Positions 21,081 to 32,770 of a DNA stretch of 64,000 nucleotides are shown in pieces (the stretch's first letter is position 1; every line of letters starts with the position of its first letter). This DNA comes from Rheum nobile (taxonomy: Eukaryota; Streptophyta; Magnoliopsida; Caryophyllales; Polygonaceae), in assembly GCA_027886185.1 (NCBI GenBank), contig WOAB01000728.1, positions 2,790,001-2,854,000 of the forward strand, read 5' to 3'. The notes beneath the pieces are model-generated. The model searched no databases, was not told the DNA's origin, and was given only the letters and a program-made list of their open reading frames with translations. The position numbers and the translations under genes are program-made.

Positions 21081-21419
21081 GTGGAGGTACAGGAAATAAG
21101 GGGCAACCAGCGGGCTGCTAAGGAGTGCTACGTCACTTCAATGAAAGGGGCAGTCGACAAATCTTCCGCATAGCAATCACAGTGTGGCGAAGGAACCACG
21201 TGATACATCGAACCAGAGATGGAACAACTCAACGAGATCGTGCTAGATCCTTCAAAACCAACACAAACGGTAAAGGTCGGATCAGATCTAAATGATTCGA
21301 CCAGAGCATATTTAATTTCCTTTTTATGATCCAATTCTGATTGTTTTGCTTGGTCACACAAAGACATGGTGGGGATCTCCCTAGATATTATTACTCACAA
21401 ATTGAATGTAGATCCTACA

Positions 21420-22912
21420 TATCCTCCGGTCAAGCAAAAAAGGAGAAAGTTCACACCAAAGCGTAATAAAATTGTGGACGACGAGGTCAAAAATTGACTC
21501 GAGACAGGTAAAATAAGAGAAGTCAAGTACCCCGACTGGCTAGCAAACGTCGTCGTGGTTCAAAATAAGAATGGGAAATGGAGAGTATGCATCGACGCCA
21601 TGGTTGACGCAACCGCCGAACACGAAATGATAACATTCATGGACGTGTTCAGTGGATACAACCAAATTCTCATGGACCCCGACGACCAAGAATAGACAGC
21701 CTTCATAACAAGCCAAGGTACGTACTGCTACAAAGTAATGTTATTTGGATTTAAAAATGCAAGGGCCACATATCAGAGGTTGGTGAACAAAATGTTCAAA
21801 GACCAGATTGTAGACACCATGGAAGTTTACATCGATGACATGCTCGTCAAATCCAAAGCGGCAAGAGACCACATCGAACACTTGAAAGAAGCATTCGAGG
21901 TATTGAAAAGATATAACATGAAACTAAACCCGACTAAATGCTCTTTCAGAGTGTCTTCAGGAAAAAAAAAATGGAATATATGGTGACACAAAGAGGGATC
22001 GAAGCCAGTCCAGACCAGATCAAGGCTATCGTCAACCTTAGGTCCCCCCCCCCCCCAATGTGTCAAGGACGTCTATAAGTTGACAAGACGGATAACAGCA
22101 TTGAACAGATTCATATCAACGTCCTCGGATAATTGCAAGCTCTTCTACGAAGCCCTAAAAAGAACAAGTCATTCGACTGGACATCAGCACACGAATAAGC
22201 CTTCCAAGATCTAAAGACGTATCTGGCGAGTCCACTCCTGCTAGCTAAACCAAAAGACGATGAGCCATTACCACTGTATTTAGCCGTATCAGAATCAGCC
22301 GTCAGCGCAGTCCTGGCAAGAGAAGAAGACGGTAAACATTCACCGGTCTACTATGTAAGTCGTTCCCTACTTCCTACCGAGACAAGGTACACGTCACTTG
22401 AAAAATTAGTCTTAGCATTAGTTATGGCCTCAAACAAGTTAAGACCCTATTTTGAATCACATGCTATTATTGTGAGGACTAACCATCCCATGAAAGCCGT
22501 CATGAGAAAACCAGAATTTACAAGACGAATGGCTAAGTGGGCTATACACCTTAGCCGATTCGACATTGAGTACGAACCAAGGACGGCGATCAGCCGTCAG
22601 CACAGTCCTGGCAAGAGAAGAAGACGGTAAACAATCACCGGTCTACTATATAAGTCGTTCCCTACTTCCTACCGAGACAAGGTACACGTCACTTGAAAAA
22701 ATAGTCTTAGCATTAGTTATGGCATCAAACAAGTTAAGACCCTATTTTGAATCACATGCTATTATTGTGAGGACTAACCATCCCATCCCATGAAAGCCGT
22801 CATGAGGAAACCGGAATTTACAAGACGAATGGTTAAGTGAACTATACACCTTAGCGGATTCGATATTGAGTACGAACTAAGGACGGTGATCAAATCTCAA
22901 GCTTTAGCCGAT
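21420..22912 (+). pseudogene. Reverse transcriptase and RNase H of Tat element 2
   Basis: RT is readable from KWRVCIDAMVDATAEHE through GYNQILMDPDDQE to VYIDDMLVKSKAARDH (21570-21870). The residues between VCID and the MVDA motif are missing relative to element 1. A run of C (22046-22056) and an A run (21964-21972) mark frameshifts. The RNase H region is present twice, as a 295/300-bp tandem duplication starting at 22296 and 22591 (SRSLLPTETRYTSLEK appears in both copies). The region then continues toward the second RNase H. Confidence 0.87.
22296..22890 (+). repeat. Tandem duplication within RNase H of Tat element 2
   Basis: A unit beginning CAGCCGTCAGC(G/A)CAGTCCTGGC occurs at 22296 and again at 22591. 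The copies are about 295 and 300 bp, the second having an extra 'catcc' near 22791. Only a handful of substitutions separate them. Element 1 has one copy, so this is a private duplication. Confidence 0.88.
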
Positions 22913-22914
22913 TT

Positions 22915-23195
22915 GTGGCCGATTTCATCCCTACACTGGAACAAGAATCCACGAAGGAGGTCGAACAGCTGAAAGTTGAGGAGGACATGGACACATGGCA
23001 ACTCCATACAGATGGAGCGTCAAACGTAAGAGGAGTTGGCCTAGGTGTTGTACTAAAATCGCCACAAGGGGACCACATAGCCCAAGCTGTGAGATGCGAG
23101 TGGGATGCGACCAACAATGAAGCAGAATATGAAGCCCTCGTATTTGGATTAACACTCGCGCACTATCTCACAATCTCAAGCATAGAGGTGACATG
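22915..23195 (+). pseudogene. Second RNase H of Tat element 2, 5' part
   Basis: This encodes WQLHTDGASNVRGVGLGVVL and NNEAEYEALVFGLTLAHYL. It is cut after the Cys codon of IEVTC by the gypsy insertion at 23196. It continues at 29736, where the interrupted sequence resumes after the duplicated ACATG. Element 1 (13370-12849) shows the uninterrupted order. Confidence 0.9.
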
Positions 23196-24712
23196 TGTAA
23201 CACCCCCAAATATATAACCTTGAAGGCATTACCGCCAGTGACCTCAGACGTTCTGTCCGATGTCACCCAAGGCTTTACCAGTTGGTATAAATCATCAAAC
23301 AACAACTATGATACAAAATATCATAACTTTCATTTAAACAAAAGTCTCGGAATTACAACCTAATTCCAAATACATCAAAAATACAGCGGAAGTCTTTAAA
23401 TAAACCAACAAAAGGGTCTTGATCGCAATGATCACCCGACAAGGATCTCAACCTTAATAAACTTATCAAAAATACTGTTTGCCTTCATAGTCGTTCTAGC
23501 CTTCACAGGACGGCAACTTATCTGATGTGCCGAATCGAACGGATGACACCAGCCAACCATGCAGAGAACAATTACGGTTGGTTAGTATAATGAAAGACTA
23601 AGCAAGGGTACAAGCAGAGTGGTCCGAAGTAGTCGTATTAGGTTAGACTCATCGCTTTTCGAATCAAAACCGATGACGATAGTCAACCACCATACTTCTA
23701 CTGGAATACATGAAAAGACATGATCAAGAGAAGATTCTGGAGACCGAGTCTCACAACAATCAATCCCAAAAGAAGACTCCAACGAGTTTAGTCTTATCGG
23801 AAACATGACAAATGTTGGGGAACATAAATAATAATCATACAAGCGTTCAAAAATGACTTGATGTTTCAGTTCACGACCAACCTCACCGCTCAAAGCGAAT
23901 CCAGATCGGAAAGAGAACGTTACTCTGATCAAAGTCAAGACAAGATTTCCTAGCTGCACTACTCGCCCAAGGGTATATTAATTATGTGCGACAACGGCAC
24001 TTATCTCATTTAATTCCAAAACGATCATCACGTTATAAGCTTTTAAATCTCCTCACAAGAGATATCAGATCTCCTCACAAGAGATATCAGAGGGAATAAA
24101 TCCCGAAAAATTTGGCACTAGCGAAGTGCACCAACCCTGAGTAAGGGCATGGTCATGACCAGAGAGAGTACTGGGGAAAAATCCACCAAGTACTAGTTAT
24201 AAAGAAACAGCTAAACCCCCACAAGGTACATAGCGTTCCTATGAATACTCATTCTAACTAAACAGTCAAAGCACATTAATAATCACATCAAAGCCATTAA
24301 GGCCAAAACAGATATAATAGCGTTGTTCTAGCAGATATACAACCTATTATAATATCTTTTAAAATCACAAACAGTTATCAAAACTGTTCCCAATGAAAAC
24401 AGTAAATCATCACAAATTAATTAACAACTAAACAATTGATAATTAATTGAAATATGGAATGATGAGCAAGAGCGAACCGCCACTTGCCTTAGATCCGACG
24501 AAAGCTTGAACAAAGCTTAGAGATGACGGGTTTCTAGGTCAGAAGCAGGGACAGATCTCGAATACCAGATCCCTAAGAAATGACCCATAACGAGACCCTA
24601 AGTTAGATTCGATATCCACATATACGAATCTAAAAGAATACGAAAGGAATCAAAGGAAGCCAAGCCTCGCCCAAGACCACACACCCAAGAACACACAACA
24701 CGGACCCAGCTC

Positions 24713-24750
24713 ACCGCGGGTGCGGTGGGGCTCTTGCCGCGGGTGCGATG
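24713..24750 (-). repeat. GC-rich dyad repeats, downstream of TATA (3' LTR)
   Basis: Two copies of an ACCGC-GGGT-GCGGT word lie here (24713-24726, and a decayed copy at about 24737-24749). The arms ACCGC and GCGGT are mutually complementary. They are 264-300 bp downstream of the TATA-like box in element orientation. Confidence 0.8.
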
Positions 24751-25013
24751 GGATCTCAGAGGCAGAGGAGCTTCAGCGACAACGGGGGAAACTTACCATT
24801 TTCGATTCGTTTGCCTTCGATTTGATTATGGTTTGATCTCCAAACACCTTAAACCTTCAAACATCACTTGAGGGCACCTAAACCACTCAAAGGGAACTCC
24901 GGCGACAACTCCGACGAAGCTTGCAAGCTCAGTCAACAATGGAGTTTGGGAGAAAAACAGAGGAGGAAGAAGATGATGCTTCAGCTGTGGCTTCTCCTCC
25001 ACGAATGCCTTTC

Positions 25014-25022
25014 TTTTATAGG
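25014..25022 (-). promoter_or_regulatory. TATA-like box of the LTR promoter
   Basis: On the minus strand this reads CCTATAAAA within the LTR, 440 bp after the LTR start. The equivalent box in the other LTR is 29297-29305. Confidence 0.6.
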
Positions 25023-25140
25023 CCAAGGAATAGCCACTTGCAAGGGAACCAGATGGGATGGCAAGGCGAGCTAGGCCTGACAACCGGCGCCACTTGTAGG
25101 AGCAGAGGGAAGACAATAACGTTCAGACAAGATCTCCTCC

Positions 25141-25205
25141 TGGGGTGCGACAGGGTGCGGTGGCCGACTCCAGAATTGGCCTTCACCGCGGGTGCGGCAA
25201 GGGTG
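25141..25205 (-). repeat. GC-rich dyad repeats, upstream of TATA (3' LTR)
   Basis: One full ACCGCGGGTGCGG copy (25185-25197) and shorter GGGTGCGG words (25143-25160, 25198-25206) lie 120-185 bp upstream of the TATA-like box in element orientation. Confidence 0.75.
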
Positions 25206-25462
25206 CGGTCAAGGCCAATTTTGCCTCTTTTTGTCCGTTTTACTTTTGGGTGAATTATCTTAACCCCGGGTTAAATATATTCGTACACGAACGACTATTT
25301 AACCCCGAAAACACGCCAACTGTATTTTATACTACTCAGAAAAATATTACAGAGATCAAACATATTACAGAATGTCTGAACTTCTCTAAAATTAATCCGA
25401 CTTGTAGTACGGGAGTTAGAAGAATTACCAAAATACCCTTATAAAATATGAGGGATATTACA

Positions 25463-25485
25463 TTACCTCCCCCTTAAAAGAAGTT
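25463..25485 (-). promoter_or_regulatory. Polypurine tract of nested gypsy element
   Basis: Read on the minus strand, AAGGGGGAGGTAA directly precedes the 3' LTR. This is the primer for plus-strand DNA synthesis. The same tract occurs in the gypsy element at 50611 (AAGGGGGAGGAGA). Confidence 0.8.
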
Positions 25486-26920
25486 TCGACCCCGAAACTT
25501 GTCCGAATACCACTTGGGAAAACGTCTAAGCATATCCGCCTTAGTTTCCCAGGTTTTCCAAGTAACCTCAGTTTCCAATGCAAACACTAATGCTGCTAGT
25601 TCTAGATCATGTGTCGGATAGTTTGCTTCACAGGTTTTCAATTGTCTAGATGCGTATGCAATAACTTTGCCTCTCTGCATCAGCACACATCCTAACCCAT
25701 TCTTCGAAGCATCACTATAGACCATATAATCATCACTTCCTTCCGGTAGTGCCAAAACTGGTGCTGAGGTCAGACACTGTTTCAATTTCTGAAACTGGCC
25801 TCGCACTTGTCATTCCGGAAAAACTTCTTGTGGATCTTGCGGAGTAAACCAGCAAGTCCTAAGAAACTGCGCACCTCCTTCCATTCTGAGGCCGCTTCCA
25901 ATTAGCTATTGTTTCAATCTTCTGGGGATCAACCATAACCCCATTTGCATTGATCACATGGCCTAAGAAATCCACTTCCTTGATCCAAAAGTCACACTTA
26001 GACAACTTTACATATAGTTGACTTTGTCTAAGGACCGACAAAATAATCCAAGGATGTTCCTCATGAGCTTCCACACTCAGGGGAAAATCAAAATACCATC
26101 GATGAAGACCACCACGAACTTATCCAAGTACTGGTGAAAACATCGATGCATCAGATCCATAAAAACTACTGGAGTATTGATAAGTCCAAATGGCATAACT
26201 ACGAACTCGTAGTGACCATACCTCATCTGGAAAGTAATCCTCGGAATATCTTCCTCACGAATCCTGAGTTAGTGGTAACCAGACCTCAGATCGATTTTGG
26301 AAAAGACTTTTGCTCCTTGTAATTGATCCAACAGATCATCAATCCTCAACAACGGATATTTATTCTTGATCGTGACTTTATTCAACTCCCCAAAGTCGAT
26401 ACAAAGTCGAAACGATCCATCTTTCTTCTTGACAGACAAAACCGGAGCACCCCAAAGCGATGCACTCGGCCTTATGTATCCTTTCTCGAGAAGATCCTTG
26501 AGTTGCTTCTTCAACTCTTGCATCTCAATCAGGAGCCATCCGGTACGGTGCCTCCGAAATCGGCGTAGTACCAGGCTCGAGATCAATTGTAAACTCCACG
26601 TCACAATACGGGGTAACCAGGAATATCTTCCGAAAAGACATCCAAAAAAATTCACAAACGATTGGAATATTAAGAACTAAAGGTTCATCTTTCATGGGCG
26701 GATCCAGATAGCAAAGGTACTCGACACAACCTTGTCAAAGTAGCTTAAACGCATCCATCACATTGATAAGCCTGCCGTAATCAGCGTCATTCCGACCCTT
26801 AAATTTGCATACACAATGGCCCCCAGATGACACCGTCACAGTCTTCGAACTAAAATCGATTACCGCCCCATGACGCGTCAGCCAATCCATACCGAGAAAA
26901 ATATCGTATGGAACCATGGC
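25474..26920 (-). pseudogene. Pol remnant of nested gypsy element
   Basis: Reading on the minus strand: protease C-terminus (YDIFLGMDWLTRHGAVIDF, 26917-26735), then reverse transcriptase fingers and palm (KKKDGSFRLCIDFGELNKV ... KIDLRSGYH, 26655-26269), a palm/thumb piece (26074-25859), and RNase H (VYSDASKNGLGCVLMQRG). A deletion joins RNase H after ...LVFAL directly to the C-terminal TEVTWKTWETKADMLRRFP that in the gypsy at 50611 follows integrase. The integrase is therefore wholly lost. Several frame breaks are present. Confidence 0.88.
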
Positions 26921-27442
26921 TATCTAGATCAAATCTGTTTCGAACTCCTTACCCTGAATGGTAATCAGGAAGTCTGATAGACGCTTGGTTCTAACTAAAT
27001 GGTCACCATCTATTTACCGATCAAATTCCAAGGATTTTATCACATTAATACCCTCCCGATATACTTAACGTAATAAAAACCAACTTAGAATAGATCAAAC
27101 TTGATAATTGTCATTGATGAACTCAAACCAAGTTACTAGGTTCTACAACCTCAAATCACATCGATGGAACTGAGAATTCAAGCCTTTACTAGAGATGGCG
27201 AAACCACCTCGGCTTCTTCCGAGTCCCTTTGAAGAGAAACGAAAGCACTCAGAATCTACGAGTGACGAACAGAGAGTTAGTCTTTCTAAATATGGAAGTT
27301 CGTTTCCATATCAGACTAAAGAGAAGGCACGACTATGAACGGTAAAAATTTTCATTTAAAAAAATTTAGAGCCTTTGAAAACATTTCTCAGTTTAAAACG
27401 AGTAAATGGTTTATAAAATCCCAACCCATTTTTAAAAATTTA
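26921..27442 (-). other. Leader region of nested gypsy element, gag deleted
   Basis: Near 27000 the sequence jumps from protease text (KRLSDFLIT) to the short stretch that in the gypsy at 50611 lies just upstream of the gag start (ATCTATTTACCGATCAAATT, compare 57770-57790). All of gag and the N-terminus of protease are missing. No leader ORF like that at 58272-58994 is recognisable. Confidence 0.7.
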
Positions 27443-27455
27443 GGCTCTGATACCA
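27443..27455 (-). promoter_or_regulatory. Initiator-Met tRNA primer-binding site (nested gypsy)
   Basis: On the minus strand TGGTATCAGAGCC lies four bases after the 5' LTR. This is the standard plant initiator-methionine tRNA complement used by many copia and gypsy elements. Confidence 0.9.
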
Positions 27456-28996
27456 AATCTGTAACACCCCCAAATATATAACCTTGAAGGCATTATCGCT
27501 AGTGACCTCAGACGTTTTGTCCGATGTCACCCAAGGCTTTACCAGTTGATATAAATCATCAAACAACAACTATGATACAAAATATCATAACTTTCATTTA
27601 AACCAAAGTCTCGGAATTACAACCTAATTCCAAATACATCAAAAATACAGCGGAAGTCTTTAAATAACCAACAAAAGGGTCTTGATCGCAATGATCACCC
27701 GCCAAGGATCTCAACCTGAATAAACTTATCAAAAACACTGTTTGCCTTCATAGTCGTTCTAGCCTTCACAGGACGGCAACTTATCTGATGTGCCGAATCG
27801 AACGGATGACACCAGCCAACCATGCAGAGAACAATTACGGTTGGTTAGTCTAATTAAAGACTAAGCAAGGGTACAAGCAGAGTGGTCCGAAGTAGTCGTA
27901 TTAGGTTAGACTCATCGCTTTTCGAATCAAAACCGATGACGATAGTCAACCACCATACTTCTACTGGAATACATGAAAAGACATGATCAAGAGAAGATTC
28001 TGGAGACCGAGTCTCACAGCAATCAATCCCAAAAGAAGACTCCAACGAGTTTAGTCTTATCGGAAACATGACAAATGTTAGGGAACATAAATAATAATCA
28101 TACAAGCGTTCAAAAACGACTTGATGTTTTAGTTCACGACCAACCTCACCGCTCAAAGCGAATCCAGATCGGAAAGAGAACGTTACTCTGATCAAAGTCA
28201 AGACGAGATTTCCTAGCTGCACTACTCGCCCAAGGGTATATTAATTATGTGCGACACCGTCACTTATCTCATTTAATTCCAAAACGATCATCACGTTATA
28301 ACCTTTTAAATCTCCTCACAAGAGATATCAGATCTCCTCACAAGAGATATCAGATCTCCTCACAAGAGATATCAGAGGGAATAAATCCCAAAAGATTTGG
28401 CACTAGCGAAGTGCACCAACCCTGAGTAAGGGCATGGTCATGACCAGAGAGAGTACTGGGGAAAAATCCACCAAGTACTAGTTATAAAGAAACAGCTAAA
28501 CCCCCACAAGGTACATAGCATTCCTACGAATACTCGTTCTAACTAAACAGTCAAAGCACAGTAATAATCACATCAAAGCCATTAAGGCCAAAACAGATAT
28601 AATAGCGTTGTTCTAGCAGATATACAACCTATTATAATATCTTTTAAAATCCAAACAATTATCAAAGCTGTTTCCAACGAAAACAGTAAATCATCCCAAA
28701 TTAATTAACAACTAAACAGTTGATAATTAATTGAAATATGGAATGATGAGCAAGAGTGAACCGCCACTTGCCTTAGATCCGACGAAAGCTTGAACAAAGC
28801 TTAGAGATGACGGGTTTCTGGGTCAGAAGCAGGGACAGATCTCGAATACCAGATCCCTAAGAAATGACCCATAACGAGACCCTAAGTTAGATTCGATATC
28901 CATATATATGAATCTAAAAGAATACGAAAGGAATCGAAGAAAGCCAAGCCTCGCCCAAGACCACACACCCAAGAACACACAACACGGACCCAGCTC

Positions 28997-29032
28997 ACCG
29001 CGGGTGCGGTGGGGCTCTTGCCGCGGGTGCAG
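28997..29032 (-). repeat. GC-rich dyad repeats, downstream of TATA (5' LTR)
   Basis: ACCGCGGGTGCGGT (28997-29010) and CCGCGGGTGC (29021-29030) are the counterparts of 24713-24750. Confidence 0.8.
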
Positions 29033-29424
29033 TGGGATCTCACAGGTAGAGGAGCTTCAGCGACAACGGGGGAAACTTACCACTTTCGATTCGTTTGCCT
29101 TCGATTCGATTATGGTTTGATCTCCAAACACCTTACACCTTCAAACACCACTTGAGGGCACCTAAACCACACAAAGGGAACTCCGGCGACAACTCCGGTG
29201 AAGCTTGCAAGCTCAGTCAACAATGGAGTTTGGGAGAAAAACAGAGGAGGAAGAAGATGATGCTTCAGCTGTGGCTTCTCCTCCACGAATGCCTTTCTTT
29301 TATAGGCCAAGCAATAGCCACTTGCAAGGGAACCAGATGGGATGGCAAGGCGAGCTAGGCCTGACAATCGGCGCCACTTACAGGAGCAGAGGGAAGACGA
29401 TAACATTCAGTAAAGATCTCACCA

Positions 29425-29482
29425 CGGGGTGCGACAGGGTGCAGTGGCCGACTCCAGAATTGGCCTTCACCGCGGGTGCGGT
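29425..29482 (-). repeat. GC-rich dyad repeats, upstream of TATA (5' LTR)
   Basis: GGGTGC words lead to a full ACCGCGGGTGCGGT at 29469-29482, the counterpart of 25141-25205. Confidence 0.75.
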
Positions 29483-29735
29483 CAAGGCCAATTTTGCCTC
29501 TTTTTGTCCGTTTTACTTTTGGGTTAATTATCTTAACCCCGGGTTAAATATATTCGTACACGAACGACTATTTAACCCCGAAAACACGCCAACTGTATTT
29601 TATACTACTCAGAAAACTATTACAGATATCAATCATATTACAGAATGTCTGAACTTCTCTAAAATTAATCCGACTTGTAGTATGAGAGTTGGAAGAATTA
29701 CCAAAATACCCTTATAAAATATGAGGGATATTACA

Positions 29736-30170
29736 ACATGCGATTCTCTCCTGATCGTCAACCAAGTGCAAGGTTCGTACGCCGCTAAAGATGACAGGAT
29801 GATGGCATACCTGGATATCGTCAAAAAATTAGCAAGCAAATTCCAGAACTTCACCATCCGACAAGTCCCGCGTGACCTCAACACACAAGCCGACGCTCTA
29901 GCAAATCTTGGCTCCGTCCTACATCCCAACGACTTCCACAACATCCCATTGGCACATATCACCACACCGACCGTCCCAAAAATCTTCAAAACAACTAATC
30001 CAGACGATATTCAGACAATGAACGAATTACCCTTAGAAGAAGTTGTCTCAGCAAAAGTAGGCGACCATACAGATGAAGACTTGGTGGGCGACCAAGATGA
30101 TTGGACCACGCCCTACATCAAGTGGCTCAAAGACGAAATACTCCCAACAGACATGACAGAAGCCAAAAGA
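29736..30170 (+). pseudogene. Second RNase H of Tat element 2, 3' part
   Basis: The frame resumes as DSLLIVNQVQGSYAAKDDRM and runs through RQVPRDLNTQADALANLG into the linker before integrase (KWLKDEILPTDMTEAKRLK). It is the continuation of 22915-23195. Confidence 0.9.
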
Positions 30171-30856
30171 CTTAAGATTTGGCGTCCCTTCAGAAATCGT
30201 ATGCGACAATGGATCCCAATTCATCGGTAGTAAGACGCGATTGCAAACAATGGAACATCACACTAGTCACGTCCACGCCAAGATACCCACAATCCAATGG
30301 TCAAGCAGAATCCAGCAATAAAATCATCATCAACAATCTCAAAAAACGCCTCACAGGGGCAAAAGGCAAGTAGGCCGATGAGCTCCCCGTGATACTATGG
30401 TCTAACAGGATGACACCGAAGAATGCAACAGGGCAAAGCCCCTTCTCATTGTTCTACGGGAGCGAGGCGGTCATCCCCACTGAGCTACTCGTCCCAACTG
30501 CTAGATATGGACTTCAAACCCCAGAACAAAACGACGTCGAATTAGCTCACAATCTCGACACCATAAATGAGACCAGAGAGAAAGCCAGAATTCGAATGGT
30601 CCAATACCAGAAACAAGTCGCCCGGAGCTATAACAAAAACGTCCGAGCTAAAATCTTTAAGATAGGAGACTGGGTCATAAGGAAAACATTCCAGAACACC
30701 AGAGATCCAACCGACGGGAAGTTTGCGCCTCAATGGGAAGGGCCTTACCTCATCAAAGAGGTCGTCGGACAAGGAGCGTACCGACTAGAAACCAAAGACG
30801 GACAACCAATTCCTAGAAGTTGGAATGCGACCCACTTAAAGTTGTATCATTTCTAA
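30171..30856 (+). pseudogene. Integrase of Tat element 2, N-terminal half deleted
   Basis: Directly after AKRLK the sequence jumps to GVPSEI-type core text (about 30176), so the zinc-binding domain and first catalytic Asp are absent. Element 1 has about 480 bp here that are lost. The remainder includes YPQSNGQAESSNK with the core Glu, then YGSEAVIPTELL, KIGDWVIRK and FAPQWEGPYLIKEV, ending WNATHLKLYHF-stop at 30856. One stop lies at about 30371. Confidence 0.88.
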
Positions 30857-31500
30857 ACCCTTCTTTCCTTCACATTTTCTTTACATCTATTCGATTACAC
30901 TTGTTTGAATTACGTTACTGACTTAAGCATCGGAGGGCCGTTGGGTCACCCCTCAACGGTCGCCCCAAGACCTTTCCTTTTTTGTACTCTTATCACAATT
31001 TGAGCAGGAACGAGAGGCCTCGAAGACAAACACGACATTCAAGCTCAAAAGGATATCCTTACTATATACAAAATAACGCTTACAACACACGAATTGATCG
31101 ATACACAGGGAATGGAGGAAATAAAACACTATGATACATTCTACTTTACAAGACTTGTCCTATCAAAGGTACTCGTCTTTACCCTATACTACAAACGACT
31201 CTTCCTTGGACAGACAATGCATGCCACATTAACATTCATACTTACAGGTCATCATGACCAAACACTTCACGTCAAGGCCAAGGCATGATCGACAAACTCA
31301 CCTGCAAAAAACATACAAAGCAAAACAAGGTATGCAAGCATAAAAGCATCCTACAAAAGACACGACCCGTGATGGTAGACGGGTCGCCAAAACATTATCC
31401 ATCCCATCTCTACGATGGGGTACAACATGTCACTTAAACTCCTAAAATAGAATGTTCACAAGACTTCACACACACAACTTCATTACATCTAACTAAGATT
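30857..31500 (+). other. Noncoding spacer between integrase and antisense gene
   Basis: The sequence is homologous to 11010-11660 of element 1 (shared GCATCGGAGGGCCGTTGGGT and GAGAGGCCTCGAAGACAAACA-type text). No coding sequence is seen on either strand. Confidence 0.7.
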
Positions 31501-32770
31501 CACTCGACTTCTCATTGACACCTGCAGGAACAATTTCCTTACCTGTGGTCACTTCGAGGCCATCCTTCGATGCGTCCTCAACAACCTCTTCAGTCGCCTC
31601 AGGATCAGCTTTCTCTCTTTCATCTTCTCATCCCAGGCCAACCAGCTTGAAGAGATCATCTCCTGAATTACCATTAGGATACAAGAGGTCCATATCGGCC
31701 TTCGCATCTTCAATCTTCCATTCAACATGGGCACCAGCAGCATACTCCTCCATCATTTTAATACGAGATTTGAGGCAGTAGTACGCCCCTACATCACCAG
31801 CAGTACGAGCATCCTGCTCATGAAGCTTCTCGACCTCAACCTTCATTTCAGCCTTCACTTCCTCAAGACAGGCCTTGAAATTCTTCTTGGTCGACGACAT
31901 CTCACTTTCGAGAGCTTACACACGGTCCTCAGAAGCCTTCAGTTGCTCCTCTGCTCGAGCAATCCGCTTATCCGCTCTATCGCTTAATTCCTGAATAATC
32001 GAAAGGGCGACCATAGAATACTGGAAAGCCTACACTCGAAGCATCATGTAATTCAGTTTAAAAAAAAAGACAAAAAAAAGAAAAAAAATACTTTCATATA
32101 TCTTCTTACTCACCTTCCAAGCGTCGACAACAACTTTTTCCATACAATCGTTGGGATGAAGGTCACCGATTTCGTTCTTGGCCTTCGAGTATATAAAACG
32201 GAGCAAGTCGCTTGCCGATCTCTTCCTTAACATGCCTGGCGAAGGATTCAAAGCAGTTGTCGCCTTCCTCTTACCCCCAAATGCTTTCGACGAAGAGGAA
32301 TCCAAAGCGATGTCTCCAGTAGACGGAGGAACCCTAGCTGGGGCCTTCGCCGAAGACGACGCCTTAGCAGCCGACAGCCTTTGTTCCAGGAGACTCTTTC
32401 CAGACAACCATGCACTAGACCTTCAACCTTTCGACACTGACAACATGACACAACATAATAAGCAAAGAAATACCCCCAAAACCTGTCAAACGCATACCTA
32501 TAGGAATGAACAGGTGCCTTTGGTCATGGACGCAGAGGGAGTCGACATGTCAACGGGCTCAGGTAATAGGAAATTGACGTTCTTAAAAGATCTTTCTGCT
32601 TCAGGAAGGGCAAGTAAAGTAGCGGTTACAGCTTCGAATCCTACGGGCTCCTCTGGATTAGGTGTTGCAACAAAACACATGTAAGCAAAATTTTAGAAAT
32701 CATCCGACGAATAGACCGAAAAAGAGACAAACACAATACCTGTCTTCCTCCAGTTGGAGAGGAGAAAATG
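31501..32770 (-). pseudogene. Antisense ORF of Tat element 2, 3' part
   Basis: This is the counterpart of the element 1 gene, here on the minus strand. Readable parts are the exon with VDMSTPSASMTKGTCSFL (about 32580-32498), the exon SGKSLLEQRLSAAKASSSAK ... RKRSASDLLRFIYSKAKNEIGDLHPNDCMEKVV (32407-32120) and the coiled-coil exon KKNFKACLEEVKAEMKVEVEKL ... DDLFKLVGLG (31900-31628) with its acidic tail. It is cut at 32770 by a solo LTR; the first exon lies at 35522-35767. Introns lie in the same places as in element 1. Confidence 0.78.

Larger units (their letters stand above)
23196..25462 (-). repeat. 3' LTR of nested gypsy element
   Basis: This 2267-bp LTR reads TGTAACACCCCCAAATATAT...GGGATATTACA on the plus strand. 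In element orientation it starts TGTAATATCCC and ends GGGGGTGTTACA. It contains a TATA-like box (25014-25022, minus) and GC-rich dyads near 24713-24750 and 25141-25205. Open frames inside are not genes. Confidence 0.93.
23196..29735 (-). mobile_element. Tekay-like gypsy element, internally deleted
   Basis: The LTRs are 23196-25462 (3') and 27460-29735 (5'), flanked by the exact TSD ACATG (23191-23195, 29736-29740). The internal region is only 2.0 kb. It holds protease, reverse transcriptase and RNase H remnants joined directly to the chromodomain-like C-terminus; gag and integrase are gone. The primer-binding site and polypurine tract are intact. About eight substitutions in the first 290 bp of the LTR pair (about 3%) give a later date than the surrounding Tat element, as the nesting demands. 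Such a copy could only move with proteins supplied in trans. Confidence 0.95.
27460..29735 (-). repeat. 5' LTR of nested gypsy element
   Basis: This 2276-bp partner of 23196-25462 includes one extra copy of a 24-bp 'gatctcctcacaagagatatca' unit (three here, two in the other LTR, near 28311-28376). The TATA-like box is at 29297-29305 (minus). GC-rich dyads lie at 28997-29032 and 29425-29482. Confidence 0.93.

Noticed and set aside
24826..25253. Several overlapping open frames inside the gypsy LTR, also at 29095-29717
   Set aside because: They lie entirely in LTR promoter and leader sequence, are present on both strands, and do not match any protein family I know.
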